Part shown: in pieces, positions 1-6,592 of the stretch | Layout: the number at the start of each line of letters is the position of its first letter | How positions within the stretch are numbered: the stretch's first letter is position 1 | Source of the DNA: Dietzia timorensis | Lineage (GTDB): Bacteria > Actinomycetota > Actinomycetes > Mycobacteriales > Mycobacteriaceae | Direction of reading: 5' to 3' | Length of the DNA stretch: 26,156 nt | NCBI RefSeq assembly: GCF_020742175.1 | Contig: NZ_DYXM01000064.1 | Span: 1-26,156 of the forward strand | The notes under the pieces: generated by a model | Told to the model about the DNA's origin: nothing | The model's input: the letters and a program-made list of their open reading frames with translations, nothing else | Database searches by the model: none | Translations under genes and position numbers: made by a program

Positions 1-1424
1 CGCACGGTCGACGACGAGGTGAAGCACACCGCGTCGAAGCCGCCGGACTTGATCATGTCGCGGATCTCCGCAGCCGGCGGCGCCGCGCGGACGGTACGGT
101 ACGCCGTCACATCCTCGGTCTCCCAACCGAGCTCGGCGAGGCCGGCCGCCAGGGTTTCTGTGGCGATGTCCGCACGCGGAAGCAGCACGCGCGAGGCGGG
201 GTCGACGTCCGGCTCGTACGGCGGGAACACTTCGAGCAGGCCCTGCGAGGACTGCTCACCGCGCGGCAGCAGCTCGGGCGTGATCCCGAGCTCGCGGACC
301 CGCTCGGCGGTCTTCTCGCCCACCGCGGCCACGCGCACCCCGGAGAACGCGCGCGAATCCAGGCCGAACTCGCAGAACTTCTCCCACACAGCCTTCACGG
401 CGTTCGCGGAGGTGAACACGATCCACTCATAGCGGCCGTCGACCAGGCCCTTCACGGCGCGCTCCATCTGCGCGGGCGAACGCGGCGGCTCGACCGAGAT
501 GGTCGGCACCTCGATCGGCACGGCGCCGAAGTCGCGGATCCGGGAGCTCATGTCCGCGGACTGCTCCTTCGTGCGCGGCACGAGAACGTTCCAGCCGAAC
601 AGCGCACGGGACTCCCACCACTGCTGCTTGTGCCGGGACGCGGCCTGCTTACCCAAGGTCACCACCAACTCGCCGTCGAAGGTCTTCCCCAAACTTGCCA
701 GCTCCGTGAGCACCCCGTCCGCGGACTTCTGCGAGACCATCGAGCCGGCGGCGGTCACGGTCACGGCGGTCGACGGCGCGAGCCCCTGCTCGCACAGCGC
801 CTTCTGCGTCTCGGCGAGGTGCGAGGCCGAGGTCGTGATGACGATCGGCAGCGGCCCCTGCGCAACCACGGACCAGTCGACGTCGCGGCGCGCATCCACG
901 GCGAGGTGGCCCGAACCGAGGACGATTCCGGCGAACGCGGGCACGGACGTCGCCGGCGCGAGTCCCGGAATCACCTCGAACGGGACGACCGTGCGGCCCA
1001 CGGCAGTGATCTCCGCGGAGGCGATGTCGCAGGTCATGGGGTCACCGGAAACGAGTCGTACGACGTCATGACCCTTTTTTGCCTCCGCGACGAGCGTCTT
1101 CGCGATCGACTTGGGCTCGCCGATCGCGGTGCGAACATCGGCGGCGGTCGGCGCGGGCGCGTTCTTCAGGCGCTTGATCTCGGCCTTGTCCTCCGAGGCC
1201 ACGGCTTCGTCCATCGCGGCCTGGCGCTCGTCGAGCAGCTCCTGCGGGACCGGCACCTCGTTCGCGACGAGCCGCAGCACGTCCTCGGGCACATCGGCGT
1301 CGACGTACACGACCGCCGTGCCGGCGAGCACGTCGCGCGCGCGACAGGTGAGCATGCCGGCGTTGCCCGGCCCCCCGCCGACGAATCGAACGGTGCCGGG
1401 GCGGGTGGTGCTGCTTCGAGTCAT
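1..1424 (-). CDS. hemD: Uroporphyrinogen-III C-methyltransferase / uroporphyrinogen-III synthase fusion (CobA-HemD), 3' end cut by window edge
   Basis: The open frame runs from ATG at 1424 off the left edge, giving about 474 visible residues. The first ~250 residues resemble the SUMT/tetrapyrrole methylase fold: VRFVGGGPGNAGMLTCRARD near the start, a VVRLVSGDPMT segment, and a PGLAPATSVPAFAGI segment. The remainder is a HemD domain (WNVLVPRTKEQ, WIVFTSANAVKAVWEKF, VAAVGEKTAERV, AYRTVRAAPP). HemD closes hydroxymethylbilane to uroporphyrinogen III; SUMT would methylate it towards sirohaem or cobalamin. Such fusions are normal in actinobacteria. The glycine-rich SAM loop of classical SUMTs (GGDPFVFGRGGEE-like) is degenerate here (SGDPMTCDIASAE), so methyltransferase activity is uncertain. 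A GGAGAG sequence lies upstream of the ATG. It is the last gene of hemA-hemC-hemD here, about 100 nt after hemC; hemB probably follows outside the window. Confidence 0.9.
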   Translation of the reverse strand, partial: MTRSSTTRPGTVRFVGGGPGNAGMLTCRARDVLAGTAVVYVDADVPEDVLRLVANEVPVPQELLDERQAAMDEAVASEDKAEIKRLKNAPAPTAADVRTAIGEPKSIAKTLVAEAKKGHDVVRLVSGDPMTCDIASAEITAVGRTVVPFEVIPGLAPATSVPAFAGIVLGSGHLAVDARRDVDWSVVAQGPLPIVITTSASHLAETQKALCEQGLAPSTAVTVTAAGSMVSQKSADGVLTELASLGKTFDGELVVTLGKQAASRHKQQWWESRALFGWNVLVPRTKEQSADMSSRIRDFGAVPIEVPTISVEPPRSPAQMERAVKGLVDGRYEWIVFTSANAVKAVWEKFCEFGLDSRAFSGVRVAAVGEKTAERVRELGITPELLPRGEQSSQGLLEVFPPYEPDVDPASRVLLPRADIATETLAAGLAELGWETEDVTAYRTVRAAPPAAEIRDMIKSGGFDAVCFTSSSTV

Positions 1425-1525
1425 GGTTTTCTTTCTCTCCAACGCTTCTTTATTCGCCACTGGATGTGGCGCAAGTTGCATGTCAAACGTGTGCGGCTGT
1501 TGCCTGGACTGGGCGGTTCTCGCGC

Positions 1526-2578
1526 CTAGCCCGGCTCTTCGTTGCGCTCGGGCGGTATTGGCGGCGCCAGCGGCGCGCGCTCGTCCTCGGTGCCGTTCGC
1601 GACCGCGACGACCTCGGCCGCCCCACCCGCAAGCAGCGCGTTCGCGACCTTCTCCCCCAGTTCCCTGGCGGCCCCGAGCGCGCTGTCCGCCGCAGCATCA
1701 TCACCTACGACGGCGGACGCGCTTTCCCGCAAGACCTTCGTGCCCGCGACTGACGCGACCACGGCTTCGAGGTGGAGCTCGCCTCCATCCAGCTGCGCGA
1801 TCGCGCCGACCGGCGCCGTGCAGCCCGCCTCGAGAACCGCAAGCACCCGGCGTTCCGCGGTGACCGCGAGGGTCGATACCGCGTGGTCGAGCGCGGCGAC
1901 GGCGGCCGCGGCGTAGGCATCGTCCGCGCGCGCCTCGACGGCAAGGGCCCCCTGTGCGGGCGCCGGCAGCATCTGCTCGGGCGTGAACTTCTGCGAGGCC
2001 TTGGCCAGGCGGCCCGTACGCGAAAGGCCCGCGCCGGCGAGGACGACCGCGTCGAGCTCGCCGCTGGTGACGAAGCCCATGCGGGTCTCGATGTTCCCGC
2101 GCAGCGGGACGAGGTCGATGTCGGGGCGCAGGGCCGCGAGCTGTGCCCGGCGGCGCGGGGCGGAGGTGCCCACGCGGGCGCCCTCGCCGAGCTCGGCGAA
2201 CGGGGTGTCCCCGGCGGAGACGAGCACGTCGAATGGGTACTCGCGTTCCGGGGTCGCGATCGGCGCGAAACGCTCGTCCGGCGCCGTCGGCAAGTCCTTA
2301 TAGGAGTGCACCGCCACGTCGCAGCGGTCGTTCGCGAGCGCATCGCGCAGCGCGTGCGTGAACACGCCGACGCCGATCCGCTCGACCGGAGCCATGTTCA
2401 CGTCGCCCTCGGTGCGGATGATGGTGAGTTCCGCCGGGTATCCGGCGGCGATGAGCGCATCGCGCACGTGACCCGCCTGGGTCGTCGCCAGCTCGCTGCC
2501 TCGGGTTCCGATGCGCAGCACTCGATCGGCGGTGGCGCCGGCCTGCCCGGGCGCACCACCGTTGGGGGCATCACTCAT
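1526..2578 (-). CDS. hemC: Hydroxymethylbilane synthase (porphobilinogen deaminase)
   Basis: The 350-residue protein polymerises four porphobilinogens into hydroxymethylbilane in the cytoplasm. Visible family marks are the N-terminal RIGTRGSELATTQ (22-34), HSYKDLPT with the catalytic Asp95, GTSAPRRRAQL (137-147), LRGNIETR (159-166) and LEAGCTAPVGA, with Cys253 as the dipyrromethane cofactor attachment site. The open frame extends 45 nt further upstream, but I chose ATG at 2578 because AAGAAAGG lies at good spacing and the upstream extension falls inside the end of hemA. That start overlaps the hemA stop by 8 nt, so translation is probably coupled. Length is slightly above the family norm because of a short Gly/Ala-rich N-terminus. 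Confidence 0.95.
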   Translation of the reverse strand: MSDAPNGGAPGQAGATADRVLRIGTRGSELATTQAGHVRDALIAAGYPAELTIIRTEGDVNMAPVERIGVGVFTHALRDALANDRCDVAVHSYKDLPTAPDERFAPIATPEREYPFDVLVSAGDTPFAELGEGARVGTSAPRRRAQLAALRPDIDLVPLRGNIETRMGFVTSGELDAVVLAGAGLSRTGRLAKASQKFTPEQMLPAPAQGALAVEARADDAYAAAAVAALDHAVSTLAVTAERRVLAVLEAGCTAPVGAIAQLDGGELHLEAVVASVAGTKVLRESASAVVGDDAAADSALGAARELGEKVANALLAGGAAEVVAVANGTEDERAPLAPPIPPERNEEPG

Positions 2579-3923
2579 GGACGCTGCCTTTCTTGACCTC
2601 GCTACCGAGGTCGAACAGTTCACGCATGATGTCCGCGTAGGTGTCGCCGCCCGGCTGCGCGGCCAGTTCCTTGAACTTGACCGTCGGCGGGTGCAGCAAC
2701 TTGTCGACCACGCGGCGCACGGTGCGCTCGACCTCGTCGCGCGTGGCGGCGTCGAGATCGGAATTTCGCGAATCGAAGCGGCGCAGCTCGGCGGTGACCA
2801 CCTGGGCCCCGCGGCCGCGCAGCTGGGAGATCAACGGACCGACCTCGGCCACGCGCTCTCCGGAGACGTAGTCCGCGAGCTCGGTCGCGACGATTTCCCG
2901 CGCGATCGCCTTGTCGCGGGTCGCCGCGCGGGCGCCCGGGTCCTCGGCGAGCTGTGAGATGTCGACGATCGCGACGTCGGGAAGACCGGCGACGGCCGGG
3001 TCGACATCGCGCGGGAGGCCGAGGTCGCAGAGCACCAGCGGACGCGGCTCCTCGCCGCGGGCCTCGCGCTTCGCCAGGCCCGAATGCACATCGGCGAGGG
3101 TGACGACGGTGTTCGCCGCACCCGTGCACACGAACACGACATCGGCGGCCGCGATCGCCTCGTCCAGCTGCTCCATGGGCAGCGCGGTCGCCTCGGTTCC
3201 GGAGTCCCGCGCGATCTCGGCTAGCCGCGCCGCGCGCTCTTCGGTCCGGTTGAGCACATGGATATGGGACACCCCGCCGCGCCCCAGATGGGCCACGGCA
3301 AGCCCGCCCATCGCACCGGCGCCGATGACGGCGGCGTTCAGACCCTCGAGCGGGCGGCGCTCTCCGGCGTCATCCACCGAACCGACCTGGCCGACGATGC
3401 CTGCAGCCTTCCCGAGGGCGACGGTGACCATCGACGCGCCGGCGGAGTCGATGTTGGTCTCGGTGTGCACGCGCTTGCCGACGTGCAGCGCGCGCTGGGC
3501 GAGCCGGTGGAGCGTCGTTCCCGCGGCGCCCGAGGCGGCTGCGTCGTGGTAGGCGCTGCGGATCTGGCCGATGATCTGCTGCTCGCCGACGACGAGCGAA
3601 TCGAGGCCCGAGGAGACGCTGAAGATGTGCTCGGCGGCGGCCTGCGAGTAGCGGACGTAGACCGACTCGGCGATCTCCTCGACAGTGAGCTCGGCGTTCG
3701 CCGCGAGCGTCGCGGTGATGAGTTCGAGGGCCGGGTGGAAGGCATCGACCTCGGCGTAGACCTCGACACGGTTGCACGTGGAGACGAGCATCGCCTCGCG
3801 GATCGACGACGACTCGAGGAGCCGCGCGGTGAAGGCATCGCGCTCGGACTCGACCACGGCGACGCGCTCGAGCAACGACACCGAGGCGGAGCTGTACGAC
3901 ATGCCTACGACGAGCACGCTCAC
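2571..3923 (-). CDS. hemA: Glutamyl-tRNA reductase
   Basis: This 450-residue enzyme reduces glutamyl-tRNA(Glu) to glutamate-1-semialdehyde with NADPH, the first committed step of C5-pathway haem synthesis. The catalytic cysteine is Cys50 in STCNRVEVYAEVD. The NADPH domain shows AAVIGAGAMGGLAVAHL and VCDLGLPRDVDPAVAGL, and a helical dimerisation domain follows. The frame continues to an ATG at 3962, but GTG at 3923 gives the usual family start (SVLVVGMS) and has a GGGGGG tract about 7 nt upstream. One oddity is that the usual HRSAP stretch after the first strand reads YSSAS (residues 10-14). It is the first gene of the operon and overlaps hemC by 8 nt. A TAGTGT box at 3966-3971 (minus strand) could be its -10, with a leader of about 36 nt. 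Confidence 0.95.
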   Translation of the reverse strand: MSVLVVGMSYSSASVSLLERVAVVESERDAFTARLLESSSIREAMLVSTCNRVEVYAEVDAFHPALELITATLAANAELTVEEIAESVYVRYSQAAAEHIFSVSSGLDSLVVGEQQIIGQIRSAYHDAAASGAAGTTLHRLAQRALHVGKRVHTETNIDSAGASMVTVALGKAAGIVGQVGSVDDAGERRPLEGLNAAVIGAGAMGGLAVAHLGRGGVSHIHVLNRTEERAARLAEIARDSGTEATALPMEQLDEAIAAADVVFVCTGAANTVVTLADVHSGLAKREARGEEPRPLVLCDLGLPRDVDPAVAGLPDVAIVDISQLAEDPGARAATRDKAIAREIVATELADYVSGERVAEVGPLISQLRGRGAQVVTAELRRFDSRNSDLDAATRDEVERTVRRVVDKLLHPPTVKFKELAAQPGGDTYADIMRELFDLGSEVKKGSVHE

Positions 3924-4180
3924 GCTGCCACCCCCCTGGGCGCGGGGCGGGAAATGAGGCATGCGACACTAGAAATGTCCACGCGGGAGGTAACGGTATT
4001 CGTACCAAACGCGGTTAAGAAGGCGACGGAGGGGACGCGCCTCGTGGCGGGACCCCCTAGGGTGCCGCCGGGCGAGTGCTGCCTGGGCTTCACGTGCGAC
4101 CGTCTCCTTTATTCCGTGCAAACGATTTTGGAGTGCGCCCAGTAGGTCGCGCCGGACGCGCCAAAACAAAGGCATAAATA

Positions 4181-4228
4181 CTTCGCTGTACACGCCTGGT
4201 CATCTCGCGATTTCCAGGCGGGGCGAAG
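4181..4228. repeat. Two-tier inverted repeat (possible RNA stem-loop) upstream of hemA
   Basis: CTTCGC (4181-4186) pairs with GCGAAG (4223-4228), and inside it CGCCTGG (4193-4199) pairs with CCAGGCG (4214-4220). An asymmetric internal loop (tgtaca against gg) and a 14-nt apical loop complete it. That is 13 base pairs in a compact fold inside an otherwise A/T-rich gap. No run of T follows on either strand, so it does not look like a simple intrinsic terminator. It lies about 260 nt upstream of the hemA start and 260 nt upstream of the plus-strand gene. Confidence 0.5.
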
Positions 4229-4395
4229 CGTGCCCTTATCGTCTTGCTCGCAGTCCACGTTAACCCCCGCAGTACCCCGAAACAAAACTCACGAAGCGCG
4301 CTTGCTATACGTGCCGGATTCTGCTTCACATTTTGCAGCCCCGTACCTACTCGCGAGTTAGGTTTACCTCAAAAATGCGCGCCACCTGGTTTGAT

Positions 4396-4407
4396 GAAGC
4401 GCGCTTC
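4396..4407. repeat. GAAGCGCGCTTC palindrome, with a second AAGCGCGCTT at 4294-4303
   Basis: A perfect 12-bp palindrome at 4396-4407 whose 10-bp core recurs exactly at 4294-4303, 103 bp away. The downstream copy is flanked by CGCCAC (4380-4385) and GTGGCG (4411-4416), another inverted pair. Paired palindromes in a divergent control region suggest a dimeric repressor, but I do not recognise the motif. Confidence 0.4.
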
Positions 4408-4478
4408 GATGTGGCGATCTGGGGGTAGCCATAGGGCGACGGTGCTGAGATACATCTAAGTTGCGTGCGGATTCGCCT

Positions 4479-4484
4479 TAGAAT
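4479..4484 (+). promoter_or_regulatory. Possible -10 box (TAGAAT) of the membrane-protein gene
   Basis: TAGAAT ends 8 nt before ATG 4493 and only 2 nt before ATG 4487. No Shine-Dalgarno sequence is present upstream of either ATG, so a leaderless message starting at 4493 fits best. No good -35 hexamer is visible. Confidence 0.3.
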
Positions 4485-4492
4485 TCATGGTC

Positions 4493-4909
4493 ATGAGCCT
4501 CCTCCAAGACGTCTTGCTGTTCTTCCACCTCATTTTTCTCGCCGCGCTTCTCGGCGGCTACTTCGTGTCGCTGACCGCCAAGGGGCTATCGAATCCGGTG
4601 ATGCTGTGGGGCGGGCGCCTGCAGCTGGTCGTCGGACTTCTGCTGTACGGCGTGCTCATCGCGCGGTCCTCGGATCTCGGCTTCGAGGTGAACCACATGA
4701 TCTTCGGGATGAAGATCGTGATCGCCTTGGTGCTCGTGGCGCTGATCGAGATCGCGACCGCAGGGCAGCGGCGCGCGGGGCAGCTTGTGGCGGCGGGGCC
4801 ACCTTCGGCCGGCGCCGGGGCGACCGCCGTTGCCGTTGTGCGCGCGCCGTTGATTTACGTCGCGGGTGTGCTGGCGATCATCAACGTGATCCTCGGGATG
4901 TCGGCGTAG
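4493..4909 (+). CDS. Small integral membrane protein, four predicted helices
   Basis: A 138-residue protein (140 from the alternative ATG at 4487) with hydrophobic helices at about 4-26 (LLFFHLIFLAALLGGYFVSL), 38-55 (LQLVVGLLLYGVLI), 67-85 (MIFGMKIVIALVLVALIEI) and 113-137 (LIYVAGVLAIINVILGM). A charged loop follows the third helix (AGQRRAGQ). I recognise no catalytic motif. It resembles the small conserved hypothetical membrane proteins common in actinobacteria, and its function is unknown. It is transcribed divergently from hemA and convergently with the next gene, with 31 bp between the stops. The 4493 start is preferred because of the TAGAAT box and the absence of a ribosome site. Confidence 0.75.
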   Translation: MSLLQDVLLFFHLIFLAALLGGYFVSLTAKGLSNPVMLWGGRLQLVVGLLLYGVLIARSSDLGFEVNHMIFGMKIVIALVLVALIEIATAGQRRAGQLVAAGPPSAGAGATAVAVVRAPLIYVAGVLAIINVILGMSA

Positions 4910-4940
4910 GTTTCGCACGGTTCGCAGGCGGACGAATGGC

Positions 4941-5435
4941 CTAGCGCCGTCCGCCATAACTCCGGTGGAAGACGAATCCGAGATAACAGAGGAACACGGC
5001 GAGTCCGATTCCGCAGACCATCCACATCCAGGTGCCGAGCGGCCCATCGAGCAGGGTCGCCGCGACGGGGAACGCCGCGGCAAGCACGGCCGCGCCGAGA
5101 GAAGGACGCCACGCGCTTCGGCCGCCGGTATGGCTCGGCGACTTCGACGTCATACGGTAAACCAATACGCCCACGAATAGCGCGAGGACCAGGGCAAAAA
5201 CGAGGGCGAGCAGCGAGTCGAGCCCGGTGCGTTCGCCGAATGCGTTGCGCCCGAACAATACGAGCACAACGATCGCAAGAAACGGGAAGTACCAGACCGG
5301 GACCGGCGGTTTTCGCGACGCACCCCCGGACGCGGCAGCCTTATCGGCGGCGGCTTCCTTCGCAATGAGGGCCTCGCGCTCTTCGCGGGCGCGTCGTGCC
5401 TCCTCGGACTGCGGCACGCTTGGTTCGTCGCTCAT
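4941..5435 (-). CDS. Membrane protein with charged cytoplasmic N-terminus, function unknown
   Basis: A 164-residue protein. Residues 1-45 are charged and probably a short coiled or disordered segment (SEEARRAREEREALIAKEAA). Four hydrophobic stretches follow: about 47-61 (VWYFPFLAIVVLVLF), 73-93 (LLALVFALVLALFVGVLVY), 110-127 (SLGAAVLAAAFPVAATLL) and 132-156 (WMWMVCGIGLAVFLCYLGFVF). It ends in a basic tail. No enzymatic motif is visible. The ATG at 5435 has no Shine-Dalgarno sequence, but TACCGT lies 7 nt upstream, consistent with a leaderless message. It stands alone between a convergent membrane-protein gene and the oxidoreductase gene. Confidence 0.75.
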   Translation of the reverse strand: MSDEPSVPQSEEARRAREEREALIAKEAAADKAAASGGASRKPPVPVWYFPFLAIVVLVLFGRNAFGERTGLDSLLALVFALVLALFVGVLVYRMTSKSPSHTGGRSAWRPSLGAAVLAAAFPVAATLLDGPLGTWMWMVCGIGLAVFLCYLGFVFHRSYGGRR

Positions 5436-5442
5436 CTTGTCG

Positions 5443-5448
5443 ACGGTA
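5443..5448 (-). promoter_or_regulatory. Probable -10 box (TACCGT) placing transcription start at ATG 5435
   Basis: On the minus strand TACCGT is followed by 7 nt and then the ATG. No ribosome-binding sequence is present, so a leaderless transcript is likely. Confidence 0.35.
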
Positions 5449-5495
5449 CGCGAACGTGTTCTCCGAAAAGGCGACGCCCGCGGGATCCGTCGTCG

Positions 5496-6464
5496 CTAAA
5501 GCGCAGCCAGCCGCTCGCGCGCCTCGGTGTACTCGCGATCGAGGCGATCAACGAGCTCGGCGGCCGGACCGACGGCTTTCACCGCGCCGACGCCCTGACC
5601 CGAACCCCACACGTCCTTCCACGCCTTCGCGCCGCCGACGGAGTCTGCTCCTCCGCCGAAGTTCATCGCCGAGGGGTCGGAGCTTTCCAGGTTGTCCGGG
5701 TCGAGGCCGGAGCTCTCGATCGATCCGCGCAGGTAGTTGCCGTGCACGCCGGTGAACAGGTCGGAGTAGACGATGTCTGCGGCCGCAGAGTCGACGATCA
5801 TGTTCTTGTACTCGTCGACCGCGTTGGCTTCGTTCGTGGCGATAAAGGCCGAACCGACATAACCGAGGTCCGCGCCGGACGCGACGGCGGCGAGGAGCGA
5901 GGATCCATGCGCGATCGCGCCCGAGAGCACCAGCGGACCGTCGAACCACTCGCGGATCTCACGCACGAGCGCGAACGGCGACTGGGTCCCCGCGTGGCCG
6001 CCCGCGCCGGCCGCCACCGCGATGAGTCCGTCCGCGCCCTTCTCGATGGCCTTGCGCGCGAAACGGTTGTTGATCACGTCGTGCAGCACGATGCCGCCGT
6101 AGGCATGGATCGCCTCGTTGACGTCCTCGCGAGCACCGAGCGAGGTGATGACGATGGGCACCTCGTGCGCGATGACGTCGGCAAGGTCCGACTCGAGCCG
6201 CTCGTTGGACTTGTGCACGATGAGATTCACCGCGAACGGCGCAGACGGGCGATCGGGATGTTCGGCGTCATACTTCTGTAGAGCCGAGCTGATCTCCGTG
6301 AGCCACTCCCCCAACTTCTCCTGCGGCCGCGCGTTGAGCGAGGGGAACGAGCCGACGATTCCGGACGTGCACTGGGCGATGACCAGCTCCGGATTCGACA
6401 CGATAAACATCGGCGACGCGACGGCCGGGATGCGGAGATTCTGGAGCGCTGTGGGGAGTGTCAT
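5496..6464 (-). CDS. Nitronate monooxygenase-type FMN oxidoreductase (2-nitropropane dioxygenase family)
   Basis: A 322-residue TIM-barrel flavoprotein. Marks are the N-terminal RIPAVASPMFIVSNPELV (11-28), the FAVNLIVHKSN strand (77-87), AGAGGHAGTQSPF with the family catalytic His157, VLSGAIAHGSSLLAAVASGA and the phosphate-binding GYVGSAFIATNEA. Family members oxidise nitronates or act as NAD(P)H:quinone or related flavin oxidoreductases; the natural substrate cannot be read from sequence. The frame runs on to 6518, but ATG 6464 begins at the conserved N-terminus and has TATGGT exactly 6 nt upstream with no ribosome site, suggesting a leaderless message. It is divergent from the acyl-CoA synthetase, with a CRP-type site between them. 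Confidence 0.88.
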   Translation of the reverse strand: MTLPTALQNLRIPAVASPMFIVSNPELVIAQCTSGIVGSFPSLNARPQEKLGEWLTEISSALQKYDAEHPDRPSAPFAVNLIVHKSNERLESDLADVIAHEVPIVITSLGAREDVNEAIHAYGGIVLHDVINNRFARKAIEKGADGLIAVAAGAGGHAGTQSPFALVREIREWFDGPLVLSGAIAHGSSLLAAVASGADLGYVGSAFIATNEANAVDEYKNMIVDSAAADIVYSDLFTGVHGNYLRGSIESSGLDPDNLESSDPSAMNFGGGADSVGGAKAWKDVWGSGQGVGAVKAVGPAAELVDRLDREYTEARERLAAL

Positions 6465-6470
6465 ACGTTG

Positions 6471-6476
6471 ACCATA
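6471..6476 (-). promoter_or_regulatory. Probable -10 box (TATGGT) of the nitronate monooxygenase gene
   Basis: TATGGT on the minus strand is followed by 6 nt and then ATG 6464. The CRP-type site at 6523-6538 would be centred about 66 bp upstream of this start, a usual distance for activation. Confidence 0.35.
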
Positions 6477-6517
6477 ACCTGACTTCTGCATTCGGAGCGA
6501 GCTTCCATCGGAAACCA

Positions 6518-6544
6518 TTGACTGTGATTCGTATCACATATATT
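6518..6544 (+). promoter_or_regulatory. Putative promoter of the acyl-CoA synthetase gene (TTGACT / TATATT)
   Basis: TTGACT at 6518-6523 and TATATT at 6539-6544 are separated by 15 bp, slightly short of the usual 17. The spacer is almost entirely the CRP-type operator. The predicted start would be near 6551, giving a leader of about 40 nt containing GGAG at 6581. Confidence 0.4.
6523..6538. promoter_or_regulatory. CRP/GlxR-type operator, TGTGATTCGTATCACA
   Basis: The 16-bp sequence matches TGTGA-N6-TCACA with no mismatch in either half-site. That is the operator consensus of CRP-family cAMP receptors, including corynebacterial GlxR and mycobacterial Crp. It lies between the divergent oxidoreductase and acyl-CoA synthetase genes. 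It overlaps the putative -35/-10 region of the synthetase (suggesting repression) and sits about 66 bp upstream of the putative oxidoreductase start (compatible with activation). Confidence 0.7.
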
Positions 6545-6592
6545 GTTTGATGCACCAGCGCTCTCCCGCCGAACAGCATCGGAGTTCCCCCA

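Larger units (their letters stand above)
3924..4492. other. Long non-coding gap between hemA and a divergent membrane-protein gene
   Basis: About 570 bases without a convincing gene. Short open frames exist on both strands (for example minus 4090-4329, plus 4244-4459), but they lack ribosome sites, recognisable protein composition and actinobacterial third-position GC bias. The stretch is visibly richer in A/T than its neighbours, especially 4100-4480. It holds a two-tier inverted repeat at 4181-4228, two copies of AAGCGCGCTT (4294-4303 and 4397-4406), and probable promoters at each end. It most likely carries divergent control regions and possibly a small RNA or a long hemA leader. Confidence 0.6.

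Noticed and set aside
1455..1471. CGCCAC/GTGGCG hairpin between hemC and hemD as a terminator
   Set aside because: Only 6 bp with no T-tail and inside an apparent operon; too weak to call.
4090..4329. A 79-codon minus-strand frame in the hemA upstream gap
   Set aside because: No ribosome site, no hydrophobic or domain pattern and no GC-rich third positions; better read as non-coding.
4360..4369. AGGTTTACCT inside GTTAGGTTTACCTC resembles an IdeR/DtxR iron box
   Set aside because: IdeR boxes have AGGT and ACCT separated by about 7 bases in a 19-bp palindrome; here only 2 bases separate them, so the geometry is wrong.
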